NCBI GenBank assembly: GCA_037447655.1
Contig: JBBHKE010002998.1
Coordinates: 42,224-80,734, forward strand
Direction of reading: 5' to 3'
Source: Zygnema cylindricum
Lineage: Eukaryota; Streptophyta; Zygnematophyceae; Zygnematales; Zygnemataceae
DNA length: 38,511 bases
A program made the position numbers and the translations under genes. The notes under the pieces are model-generated. The model ran no database searches. It worked only from the letters and a program-made list of their open reading frames with translations, and was not told where the DNA came from. Positions 11,163 to 20,804 of this stretch are shown one piece after another; the first letter of the stretch is position 1; the number at the start of each line of letters is the position of its first letter.

Positions 11163-11828
11163 TGTTGTTTTTAAAATGTTAATTTTGTACTTACGCCACA
11201 TTTTGTGCGCACGCAACGGTTCGTGCGTAGATTATTACGGGAAATATTGTGGTGGTACAAATGGAGGTTCGAATGGATTTGTGGATTGGGGGAGTAATTG
11301 TACGATGTGAAATTTACGAAATTTTGAATATGTACGCCGTCGGTACGAAGCGTCTTATTTGGACAAGTGTACTTTATTTGCGAGAGGCGTATTTATTGCA
11401 AAGGACGAAAGTTCGGTACGGTTTAATTTCGGCAAGTGGTCCGTGGTACATTTGGAGGGCGGACGTCGCCCGCCGATATTTCCAAAGGATTTTATTTTGA
11501 TAATGTGGTATCAAGTGGACCGTACGTATGTGATGTTGGTTCATGACGTGGTTTTGTCCTCAAGTGACTAATCAAGTTGATACTCAGTACGCCGATTTTA
11601 CAGAAGGTGTCCATGTAAATATTTGGTTGAACATTGATGTGTCTTTTTGTGAATTAATTATTAGTGTAGATTTACTCACTTTGACATACCTTGAAGTATT
11701 CGGGGTATACCGACATTAATAGAGGTAGCTGGTAGATAGCGTACGGCTGATATGCCTCCGTACATTCAGCAGTAAGCTCTTGTATATATTTGTAGGACTT
11801 CGTCATTTTAGTAAATAGGAATTTTTTG
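11163..11828 (+). repeat. 5' LTR of element C, left piece
   Basis: It starts TGTTGTTTTTAAAATG inside the A- LTR. It continues at 18046 after the B insertion, so the full LTR is about 1090 bases and ends ...GGACAACA at 18469. It contains a TATATAT-like box near 11787. A related LTR start lies at 24283 (shared CATTTTGTGCGC). Open frames at 11249-11571 look like chance frames within this LTR. Confidence 0.7.
11824..11828. repeat. Left target-site duplication of element B
   Basis: TTTTG directly precedes the TG of the B LTR at 11829 and is repeated at 18041-18045 after the other LTR. Five bases is the usual copia duplication length. Confidence 0.85.
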
Positions 11829-12720
11829 TGAAATTCTGTGGTCTCCATTGACCCACAGAATGAGCAGCCTATGTAAAGTCTCTAGGATAATATTTGCCCC
11901 TTCTACTTTCCCGCTGAATAAGTGCCGCCCATACACACAAATATTCTGACCACTCTCACCATTGAGAGGACAAGACTCCCTTGAGTCAAACGCAAAAAAA
12001 ATCACTGAATTTGCTCACCCGAGCAGTTAAGTTATGGCTGGTCAAAGATGACCTTTATAGTTACAAGCTCTCTTAGAGAGAGAGATACCTAAATATTACT
12101 AAGTCTCGGTCTGCCTACTCACGACAACCTACTACTAAACCCTAGTCCAATAGGAACACTATAAAGTACAAGAAGGTACAATGGGCGATGTACTTATTGT
12201 ACGACCATTGTACGACAAGGTCTACAAGGTGACACCTGTCAAATCGGAAGCCATGGTTCCTCCTCCCATCTTCTCCGATATCAAATAATGTGGCGCCACG
12301 TGGCACCGCGTGACGCTATCTCCGTATGCCGCCAAAAAGCTCACTTCGCATGGCGGCTATAATTCCGGCCGTCCGATCAAAACATATTTTACACGGTTCA
12401 GATTCGCGTACATGCAGAAATTGCTCCTTTTGGTTAGTCCTGCTGTTAATTAGCTGTTTCGTTAATGTTTATATATTTATGAAACCCGTCACGTATATCA
12501 TTTCGTAACGCCTTAATGGTTAAGGCGTTAAGCTATAGGGAATCTAGAGGTCTCAGGTTGAAACCTAGACCTAGGCATCATTTTAGCAAAATACCCATTA
12601 CTTCAAAAACTGCCACTTTCTAAATATGTCGGCAGCCATGGCGCGCCTTTGGTCCTCACTCTCTTTCTTTAAAGCGAAACTAAAATAGGGAAGTGAACTA
12701 TTAATTACCTCTTTTCAACA
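11829..12720 (-). repeat. 3' LTR of B
   Basis: On the minus strand it starts TGTTGAAAAGAGG after the polypurine tract and ends ...CAGAATTTCA. It pairs with 17151-18040. It carries a perfect hairpin and a tRNA-like module at 12506-12580, and a gag start codon 20 bases before its end. Confidence 0.9.
12506..12580 (+). other. Antisense tRNA-like module and hairpin in B 3' LTR
   Basis: TAACGCCTTAA, loop TGG and TTAAGGCGTTA (12506-12530) form a perfect 11-bp stem. Within it TGGTTAAGGCG (12517-12527) fits the pol III A-box pattern. GGTTGAAACCT (12556-12566) is a near B-box. GCCT at 12510 can pair with AGGC at 12573-12576, which is followed by ATCA, like a tRNA acceptor end. The middle of the acceptor stem does not pair, so it is not an intact tRNA. 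It is antisense to the LTR. Confidence 0.45.
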
Positions 12721-12734
12721 CTCCCCTTAATTCC
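12721..12734 (-). promoter_or_regulatory. Polypurine tract of B
   Basis: GGAATTAAGGGGAG on the minus strand lies directly before the 3' LTR start TGTTG. Confidence 0.85.
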
Positions 12735-12739
12735 TAGTC

Positions 12740-13866
12740 ACTTTTCAATTTTAATCCACAGTTTTCTCTGCAATAAATCAACTTAGGGGAAGGCACTGCT
12801 TTTGTCATCATGCTGCAATCATTTCTCTATCAGTTTTATGAACCAGTTTAATAAATTTATTTACTACCTTCTCTTTGACAAAGCTTAGTCTAATATCCAT
12901 ATGCTTAGCTTTGAAGTGATGTTTCGGATTAGCTGCATTAGAGATAGCAGCTTGATTATCACAAAAAACATTTTGAGTTCCAGACTTCATGAACCCAAGT
13001 TCTTGAAGAAGAGATTTAACCCACATTAATTCTTTGGTGGCAACACAGGAAGCCATGTATTCAGCCTCCATAGTGGACTGAGCAACTACTTTTTGTTGCT
13101 TGCTACTCCAACAACATGCACCGGATCCAATTTGCAACACATATCCAGTCGTACACCTCCTTAAAAGCACATCTCCATAACTGGCATCACTCCAAGTGGT
13201 GATGTCAGTGTGCTCCCCTCCCAAATGAAACCATAATTCCCTTTTCCCCACCAGATACCTCATCACCCTTTTGGCAGCCTCCCAGTCTCTCTTTCTTGGT
13301 TCATTTGAATTTCTACTAAGAACACCTACAGCTGCAGCTATATCTGGACCGGTACAGTTCATAAAATAAATTAAACTGCCTCCAATCTGCCGATAAGGGA
13401 TATTTTCCATAAATTTTCTTTCTATCTCATCCATCTCATCATTAATGATGAATATTCCTCCCTCTTCACTCCCCTCTCTCACATTCTTCAAATCCATGGG
13501 AGTAGTACATCCGTTTGCTTTCTCCATATGAAAATTTTCTAGCATATTACCGATTGCTTCTTTTTGAGTGAGTCTTATAATTCTATTCCCTCTATCTCTC
13601 TCCATCTGAATTCCCAAAATGTACTTTGCTTCGCCAAGATCTTTCATATCAAAACTGCTTCTGAGATCTCGTTTTAGTTTGTTAATTTTATCTAAGGACT
13701 TGCTTAAGACCAACAAATCATCCACATAAATAGCAATAAATATCACTCCATTCTTATCCTCAAACAAATATATCGAGTGATCTGAACTAATTCTGATATA
13801 CCCCAAACCGGTCAAAAATTCGTCGAGCTTTATATTCCACTGTCGCGGGGGCTTGCTTAAGCCCAT
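12740..13866 (-). pseudogene. B reverse transcriptase palm and RNase H
   Basis: The frame reads PPRQWNIKLDEFLTGLGY, then IYVDDLLVLSKS (YVDD catalytic block, about 13711-13740), MKDLGEAKYILGIQ and RQIGGSLIYFMNCT. RNase H blocks include WSDASYGD, GYVLQIGSGACCWSSKQQ, STMEAEYMA, FCDNQAAI and HHFKAKHMDIR. The frame ends at 12808 by a frameshift; the expected MMTKAVPSPK end is in another frame to about 12740. Upstream it joins the RT start by a one-base shift in a C run near 13848. Nearly intact. Confidence 0.88.
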
Positions 13867-14330
13867 AGAGTGATTTTATCAGTTTGCAAACTTTGTTTTC
13901 TTCCCCACTTTCCACGAATCCTTCCGGTTGCCTCATGTAAATTTCTTCTTCCAACTCTCCGTGCAAAAAGGCAAGTTTAATATCCATCTGGTGGATTTCT
14001 ATATCCTCCGCTGCGGCTATACTTAAAAGGATTCTAACAGAAGGAAATCTGACTACAGGTGCAAAGGCTTCTTCGTAGTCTATCCCCTCTTTGTGTGTAT
14101 AACCTTTTGCAACTAACCTAGCTTTGTACCTCTCAATGGTATTATCCGGGTTTAATTTAAGGTTAAACACCCACTTACATCCGATCGGTTTTCGATTCGG
14201 TGGACAATCTACCAACTCCCATGTATTGGCTTCCATGATAGAGGCCATTTCTTCATTTATAGCTGTGATCCACCGGCTACTTTCTGGAGTGTTTATGGCC
14301 TCTAAGTATGTTGAGGTTCATCTGGGTGAG
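13840..14330 (-). pseudogene. B reverse transcriptase N-terminal part
   Basis: The frame opens with AINEEMASIMEANTWELVD, then YKARLVAKGYTHKEGIDYEE, APVVRFPSVRILLSIAA and the motif A block HQMDIKLAFLHGELEEEIY, ending KSLYGLKQAP before the frameshift near 13848. It should be one polyprotein with the integrase frame upstream; a second shift near 14315 separates them. Apart from these shifts the domain is well preserved. Confidence 0.85.
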
Positions 14331-16362
14331 ACATCTTTGTGAGTTGGTTATTTACTTGTCTTTCTTGAAGTCGTTTACTACTTCTTCTTCCCCCTTCAAA
14401 ATCGGACGCCGGTATGGAAGGCATCCTTGGGTTTCGTTTTGGGAGATTTTCAGCTTCCCTATCTTCCAATTCCGGTGTCTCATCAAGTTCCTCATCGGTT
14501 TCCACTTCGTATTGTGGCGTTGCCTCGGATGTTGTCCTTTCCTCCTTCTCCTTTGGTAGATCTGCAGATTTTTCTTTTTCTCCCTCTTCCTTCTCTTCAT
14601 TTTCAAAGTCAAAGTCAGAAAATTGATCCGTTTCAAATCTGATTTTGACTTCCCTATTATATTTGAATGGATCAATGGACTTCTCTTCATTCATCATCAC
14701 TATGTGTTTTACCAGAATTATATCTCTCTTTTTCAGGTCATACACTCGGTATCCTTTTGTGCTCTCATCATATCCTATAAGATATCCTGGCTTCCCTCTC
14801 CCCTCTAACTTCCATTTAGTCTTATCGGAATCCAAACTGTAGATTTGACTTCCGAACACTCTCAAACTAGACAAGTCAGGCTTTCTTCCTGTCCACCTCT
14901 CATACGGAGTTTCCTCTTTATTTGCTGAAGTTAGGACTCTATATTTGATGAAATTAGCATAGTTCATAGACTCCGCCGAAAACTGCAACCCTATCCTCTT
15001 ATCAGTTAACCTACTTCTGGACATATCTCTTAAAGTACTATTCATTTTTTCTGCTACTCCATTTTGTTCCGGATTATAGGGAACAATTTTCTCATGATAA
15101 ATTCCTTCTTCTTTAAGATATTCTTCAAATGCCCTTGAGGTGTATTCTTTCCCATTATCACTTCTTATCTCTTTTATTGAGGTTTCGTTTAGTTTTTCAC
15201 TCCATAATTTATACTCTTTGAAACATCTTAATACCTCTGACTTATGTCTGAGAAAGTATACCTTCGTGTATCTAGACCAATCATCTGTGATAGTTAACAT
15301 TCTTCTCTTCCCGCCATGTGAAGCATACCTAGCAAGTCCCCAAACATCAGTGTGAACTAGATCTAATACTTTCTCTCTCCCAAATGTGGTTGCCTTTGGA
15401 AATGGAAGTCTATGAATCTTCCCTTGGGCACATCCACTACAATCATCAAAGGTTTCATCATCCTCAAAAGTAATACCCTCCACTATTCCCTTTTTCTTCA
15501 TTTTCTTTATTCTATCTAGATGCACATGCCCCAACCTTTTATGCCAAAGCATCATCTCACTTGCACACGAGTAGAGAACACTCTTTTCATTGCAAAGAAC
15601 AATTCTGAACATTCCTTGACTGCCCTTCTCAGCTATGAAATAAACCTCATTATCAAAGCTTGCTGTGAAGATTCCTTTCCTAGTTCCTGTTTCAAACTCC
15701 TTTTCATCTAGGATAGCTATTGAGACTAGGTTCTTGCTAAGCTGTGGAATGTAAAGAACGTATGAGAGTGTTATAATTGAGTCCTTTCCATCAACTAGAA
15801 CCTTCAAGTCAACAGTTCCAAGAAGACTTGTGGTTTTTACTCTACCATCTCCGTACTCTATCTCAACTGTTAGGATCTTTCTTAGTTTAGTGAACCACCG
15901 CTTATCTTTGCACATATGCATTGAAGCCCCTGAGTCTATGATCCACCCATCCTCAGGTGGATCCCTCTTACCTCCGAAAGCACACTTTTGTCTCCGTGGA
16001 ATGTCAACATGCTTTTCAATGTTTTTCGGATTATGAAGAAGCTCCTCAAGCTCCTCTTCAGGTTCAGTTTTTGCTTCCACTTCTTCATCGTGAACTTGAG
16101 TCACGAAAGCTTTTTTCTTTCCTCCATCCCTTGAGGTTCCTTGACCATCTTTCAGTCGAAGATCTGCAAGTTTGACACAATCTGCCATATAGTTTCCCGG
16201 TTTCTTGCAGAAGTGACATAATCCTCCTCGAGAAGTTCCTCTCCCTTGTCTATCAAATTTGCCCACCTCTTTGTCCTCTTCCACAAAAGTTTCGATAAGG
16301 ATCTTTCCCTCTCTCCTCATCACGCTTCCGCCAATCAGCTCCTGCAGACAATGCTTGAACAC
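14302..16362 (-). pseudogene. B gag C-terminus, protease and integrase
   Basis: This is the longest open frame of the window (686 codons). In order: a knuckle CHFCKKPGNYMADC in which the usual His is Asn (about residues 49-62), protease active site WIIDSGASMHMC (near residue 140, about 15935), zinc-binding LWHKRLGHVHLDR with CSGCAQGK, and integrase core HTDVWG, RSDNGKEYTS and NGVAEKMNS giving Asp-Asp-Glu. The integrase end is GYLIGYDESTKGYRVYD, and an acidic Lys/Glu-rich linker leads to RT. It is part of one polyprotein broken by frameshifts near 16255 and 14315. The Asn in the knuckle may weaken RNA binding. Confidence 0.9.
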
Positions 16363-17170
16363 TTGGACTCCCTCTCCTAAGCTCTATGGTGCTTTCTTTC
16401 ACTAAAATCATTCCCACTGTGTCATCCCAATTCCAATTGCTATCTCCTATGTTCTGCAATCGGTTAATGATATTCTCATACTCTTCAGGTAGTTTCATCA
16501 TTAATGTGTTCACTCTTTGTCTCTCGGACCATGAGTTACCTACACTCTCTAACTCTCCAAATAATGCTCCTAAATCATTGCAATAATTATTCATAATTCC
16601 TCCTTTATAAGTATAAGCTGCAATCTTATTTTCGGCCAACTGTTGTTGCTGCAATGATCCACTCTTATATTTGTTATCTAGTGATATCCAAATCTGAGAT
16701 GAAGATTTGACATGCATAAGGGGAATGGCAATGCCCTTTGCTACACTTTTAAGAATTAAGAGCTTAGCAACCTTGTCTTTGTAGTTCCACTTTTCATACT
16801 TCGATCTTTCGGTCTGAACCCTTGTCGCCGTTTTTGGTGGTGCTGCTGCCGGTATCGCCTTCGGCAATGGTGTCACTTGAGTTGCAACTCCTCCCTTTTC
16901 TCCTTCCATGACAATCTCCTCTCATTCCTCATCTTCATCCTCGGTGATGTTGGCAGCTGTTCTACCAACTGTAGAGGCGGAGGTGCCAGAAAAACGTGTC
17001 CCTCCAAACCCAGGTGGAGGTGGGCATCGAATTTGTCCAGACACTATGCCCCATAGATGCTTCTCAAATAGTTCTCCCTCCATCATCATTTCCCAATAAA
17101 GAAAGTCTGATCCATAAAATATGGGCACCCTAGAGGGTGGGCCCATAACATGAAATTCTGTGGTCTCCAT
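16253..17170 (-). pseudogene. B gag N-terminal part, one stop
   Basis: The frame starts at ATG 17170, which is 20 bases inside the 5' LTR (METTEFH, then VMGPPSRVPIF across the primer site). A single TGA at about 16919-16921 interrupts it; the frame resumes as EEIVMEGEKGG. It has the copia gag pattern (YWEMMMEGELFEKHL, IWISLDNKYK, TLMMKLPEEYENII). A frameshift near 16255 separates it from the knuckle and protease. The first seven codons are supplied by the LTR. Confidence 0.85.
17136..17149 (-). other. B primer-binding site (initiator tRNA-Met anticodon type)
   Basis: The minus strand reads GTTATGGGCCCACC one base after the LTR end ...TTTCA. All 14 bases are complementary to GGTGGGCCCATAAC of a plant-type initiator tRNA-Met anticodon arm (recalled sequence). 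The one-base spacer is T, so complementarity starts at tRNA residue 39, where the copia primer of Drosophila is reported to end. It lies inside gag as Val-Met-Gly-Pro. Confidence 0.75.
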
Positions 17171-18040
17171 TGACCCACAGAATGAGCAGCCTATGTAAAG
17201 CCTCTAGGATAATATTTGCCCCTTCTACTTTCCCGCTGAATAATTGCCGCCCAGGCACAAAAATATTCCGACCACTCTCACCCTTGAGAGGACAAGACTC
17301 CCCTGAGTCAAACGCAAAAAGAATCACTGAATTTGCTCACCCGAGCAGTAAGTTATGGCTGGTCAAAGATGACCTTTATAGTTACAAGCTCTCTTAGAGA
17401 GAGAGATACCTAAATATTACTAAGTCTCGGTCTGCCTACTCACGACTACCTACTATGAAACCCTAGTCCAATAGGAACACTATAAAGTACAAGAAGGTAC
17501 AATGGGCGATGTACTTATTGTACAACCATTGTACGACAAGGTCTACAAGGTGACACCTGTCAAATCGGAAGCCATGGTTCCTCCTCCCATCTTCTCCGGT
17601 ATCAAATAATGTGGCGCCACGTGGCACCGCGTGACGCTATCTCCGTATGCCGCCAAAAAGCTCACTTCGCATGGCGGCTATAATTCCGGCCGTCCGATCA
17701 AAACATATTTTACACGGTTTAGATTCGCGTACATGCAGAAATTGCTCCTTTTGGTTAGTCTGCTGTTAATTAGCTGTTTCGATAATGTTTATATATTTAT
17801 GAAACCCGTCACGTATATCGTTTCGTAACGCCTTAATGGTTAAGGCGTTAAGCTATAAGGAATCTATAGGTCTTGGGTTCAAACCTAGACCTAGGCATCA
17901 TTTTAGCAAAATACCCATTACTTCCAAAACTGCCACTTTCTAAATATGGCGGCAGCCATGGCGCGCCTTTGGTCTTCACTATCTTTCTTTAAAGCGAAAC
18001 TAAAATAGGGAAGTGAATTATTAATTACCTATTTTCAATA
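17151..18040 (-). repeat. 5' LTR of B
   Basis: It pairs with the 3' LTR at 11829-12720. Its outer end is TATTG instead of TGTTG, a decayed terminal dinucleotide. It includes the same hairpin (17826-17850) and the gag start codon (17170). Confidence 0.9.
17826..17900 (+). other. Antisense tRNA-like module in B 5' LTR
   Basis: It is the same module as in the 3' LTR. The hairpin TAACGCCTTAA/TTAAGGCGTTA is perfect, the A-box TGGTTAAGGCG is at 17837-17847, and the B-box reads GGTTCAAACCT (17876-17886), one base from consensus. GCCT and AGGCATCA ends are kept. Pol III use is inference. Confidence 0.5.
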
Positions 18041-18045
18041 TTTTG
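18041..18045. repeat. Right target-site duplication of element B
   Basis: TTTTG directly follows the B 5' LTR and equals 11824-11828. Confidence 0.85.
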
Positions 18046-18469
18046 GACCAAAAACTGTTTATGGTTATTTTTTCTAATTTTATCTCAGGATTACTCTCAG
18101 ATCTGCAAGCGGAATTATCTGAAACTCTACATATATGTTCCTATTTATATTTTTAATATTGTCACAGATTTTCAGGTCTATTGTGTTCCTGGTCTGGGTT
18201 TTACTTCATTGTGAAGTTAGTATGTCTGATCAAAGTTTTGGCAGACTGTTTTTCTGCGACTTTGACTAGATGATGTGATCAATCTATTTTTTATTTTTGT
18301 CTGAAACTTTGTGAGGTCATTTTATATCCTAGACAATATCTGTAAATGTAGTTTCAGCTTGTTTTGTTAATTCTATTGAATTCTGTGTGTATCCAAAGTA
18401 CGTTGTTTTTAGGGTAGTCTGTGGTGCTTCCTAGGGTGAATCCATGGCTAGAAATGGCTATGGACAACA
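18046..18469 (+). repeat. 5' LTR of element C, right piece
   Basis: It continues 11163-11828 after removal of B and one TTTTG. It ends ...GGACAACA directly before GGTTATGGGCCC. The last 26 bases encode the gag start (ATG 18444). Confidence 0.7.
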
Positions 18470-19395
18470 GGTTATGGGCCCACGCCCATGGCTACCCATA
18501 TTGGATGAATCTTACTTACCCATATTTGATGGAACTGAATATTATTGTTGGAGGAGTATTATGAAGAGCTACTTCAAGTTGAGGGAGCTTATGGATGTGG
18601 TGGATGGGACATGTGTCGAAACATCGGCTGAATGGGAGGAGAAAAACCTGGAGTGCTTGAGGATTATCAAGCTATCTATGACTAAGGAATTTGTAATGAT
18701 GTACCTTGATGTGAAGAGTGCAGCTGAATTGTGGAAGTGTTTAGAATGCACTTATCAAAAGACTTCTGTGTATCATTGGATGATTAGTGCTACAAAAATA
18801 TTTGAATATAAATATGCTGGAGGTAGCATGTTGAAATATTGCCTTAGTTTGCAAAGATTGTTTGCAGAAAATGATATTGCAGGAGGAAACTTTACAAATG
18901 TTCAAAAAGTTCTCTTGTTAATTAAAGGATTACCTAAAGAATATATGTGTGCTATAGATAGATTAAAACAAGTTAATAAAAAGGATTGGAGCTTACCTTT
19001 AGCTATCAGATTTGTTTTAGATGAAGAAGATGATAAAGAGGCTTTAAAGAATAGGGGGAATTTTCAGGGTGTGAGATCACAATTTCAAAAAATAGAAAAA
19101 ATGGTAAATCAGAAAATTGTTTTTATTGTAATGATTTAGGACATACTTTTAGCGTATGTCCACTTTATAAAAGTGCATGTGTCACAGGAAATTTTCGAAA
19201 TGGATGGGATGACAATCGGGTTCTACCCCCTACATGAAGGGCTACACTTCACGTTGATGAATTTGTATACTTGCCGACTGTTATTTTTCTAAATATGGAA
19301 AATGAGGAAGGAAAGAAAACATGTGCTGTCACCGAAAATGGAGTGGAGAATGAGGTGACAGAAAAGGATTTGGTTTTTGTCAATTTCTCCGATGA
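18444..19395 (+). pseudogene. Element C gag with zinc knuckle, truncated
   Basis: The frame starts at ATG 18444 inside the LTR and reads MARNGYGQQVMGPRPWLPI across the primer site. Gag blocks are YYCWRSIMKSYF, LWKCLECTY, YKYAGGSM and LLLIKGLPKEYM. It is open to 19139, where a frameshift near 19105 hides the knuckle CFYCNDLGHTFSVC in the next frame (about 19110-19155). The text continues to about 19395, with a stop near 19236, and then jumps straight into RT of another family. Protease and integrase are absent. The relative at 35333 has the same layout. Confidence 0.8.
18470..18483 (+). other. C primer-binding site (initiator tRNA-Met anticodon type)
   Basis: GGTTATGGGCCCAC follows the LTR end ...CAACA directly and is complementary to the initiator tRNA-Met anticodon arm over 14 bases. 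It is within gag codons Gln-Val-Met-Gly-Pro. Confidence 0.75.
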
Positions 19396-20640
19396 CAGAT
19401 TGGTGAGATGGATGTAAAGACGGCCTTTTTGCATGGAGAACTAGAGGAGACCATTTACATGAAGCACCCTGAAATGTATGGAGAACCATGAAAAGGGCAC
19501 TTAGTATATAAACTGCTAAAATCATTGTACGGCCTAATACAGGCCCCGAGGCAATGGACTCTAAAACTTGATGAATTCTTAATTGGTCTAGGTTTTAAAA
19601 GGAGAAGCTCTGATCACTCTGTTAAGGTGAGGATGAAATAGTATATATAGCGGTATACGTAGATGATATACTATTAGTTAGCAAATCAATGGCTAAAATT
19701 AACAAAATTAAAAATGCTTTAAAATCTCGGTTCGAGATGTAAGACCTCGGTGAGGCAAAATATATTTTGGGTATTCAGGTAGAGAGGGACATGAAAAATA
19801 GATTAATAAAATTGACTCAAAAGGAGGCTATTGGAAACATGTTAGATAAATATGGAATGCGGGGGGCAAAATGATATGTAACACCAATGGAGATTTAGGA
19901 TAAGTTAGAGGTGGAAGAAACATAACCGAGTGTTATTGTGAGTGAAATTTTTGTGTCAAGGGAGGATTATCCTATGACAATGATACCTTACAAACAAATA
20001 GAAGGAAGTTTAATTTATTTCATGAACTGTACCCGTTCGGATATTGCTGCAGCAGTTGGGTTACTGAGCAGAAGCCTAGAGAATCCGAGGAAATCTAACC
20101 GTGATGCAACAAGAAGAGTTTTAAGATACTTGGTAGGAAATAAAAACCTCAAACTCACACTAGGCGGAGGAGAGGTGAAGCTGCAAACATAGAGTGATGC
20201 AAGCTATGACAACATGCCAAGTCGAAAATCCACCACGGGATTCGTTCTGCAAATTAGGAATGGGACTTGCTGTTGGAGCAGCAAACTTCAAAAGGTCACG
20301 GCACAATCGACGATGGAGTCAAAATACATGGAAGCGAGCTCCGTCCTTAAAGAACTCCTATGGATGAAATCCATGCTGGAAGAATTGGGATTCATGCAGG
20401 TTTGTCCACAAGTGATTTGGTGAGATAACCAGGTTGCCATTGCCATTGCTTCGAACCCAAGTCACCATTTCAAAAGCAAGCACATGGATCTAAGATTACA
20501 CTTTGTAAGGGAAAAATTGTTCTCTAGAGTGATTAAATTATGCTATTTGCCAGATGCAAAAATGATTGCTGTTATGCTCACTAAAGCTCTTCCTGCTCCT
20601 AAGCTGAAGTTCTATAGGGACTCAGTGGGATTAAGTGAAT
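19396..20640 (+). pseudogene. A+ reverse transcriptase and RNase H remnant
   Basis: It begins inside the RT motif A block (MDVKTAFLHGELEETIYM) and continues KLLKSLYGL, LKLDEFLIGLGF, a YVDDILLVSKS catalytic block near 19660-19690 and LGEAKYILGIQVERD. RNase H follows (19938-20600) with TTGFVLQIRNGTCCWSS, QSTMESKYM and HHFKSKHMDLR. It has frameshifts near 19622 and stops near 19488, 19741, 19873, 20190 and 20421. It is the sister of A- (6907-8486) in the other orientation. Its 5' half was lost at the 19.4-kb junction with C. Confidence 0.85.
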
Positions 20641-20794
20641 AGTTGAGTTGTTGCACTGCTATACTGCCATGCTGCACTAGTCCAATAACGAGAATGTAAT
20701 GGGACTAGGTGACCTGCTAAAATTGCTACGTTGCTATGCTGCGATGTTGCACTAGTTCAACATCGAAGCTGCGCTAGCATACTGAGTCTAAAGC

Positions 20795-20804
20795 TTTAGG
20801 GGAG
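20795..20804 (+). promoter_or_regulatory. Polypurine tract of A+
   Basis: TTTAGGGGAG directly precedes the 3' LTR start TGTTATTTTTGG. Confidence 0.8.

Larger units (their letters stand above)
11829..18040 (-). mobile_element. Complete Ty1/copia element B with target duplications
   Basis: It is a full-length element of about 6.2 kb with two LTRs of about 890 bases (11829-12720 and 17151-18040), a primer site, gag-pol with all copia domains, a polypurine tract, and TTTTG duplications on both sides. The LTRs differ by a modest number of substitutions. Only a few point lesions break gag-pol, so it is the youngest layer in the left nest. It sits inside the 5' LTR of element C. Confidence 0.92.

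Noticed and set aside
11249-11571. Two overlapping plus-strand frames of 70-83 codons as a possible host gene.
   Set aside because: They fall inside the reconstructed C 5' LTR and have no domain.
12510-12577. A functional tRNA gene.
   Set aside because: The A and B boxes are good, but only four acceptor pairs form and the anticodon arm is poor. I keep it as tRNA-like only.
14352-14690. Lys/Arg-rich minus-strand frame of 112 codons and plus-strand Ser/Pro-rich frames over the same place.
   Set aside because: They are other frames of the acidic linker of B pol.
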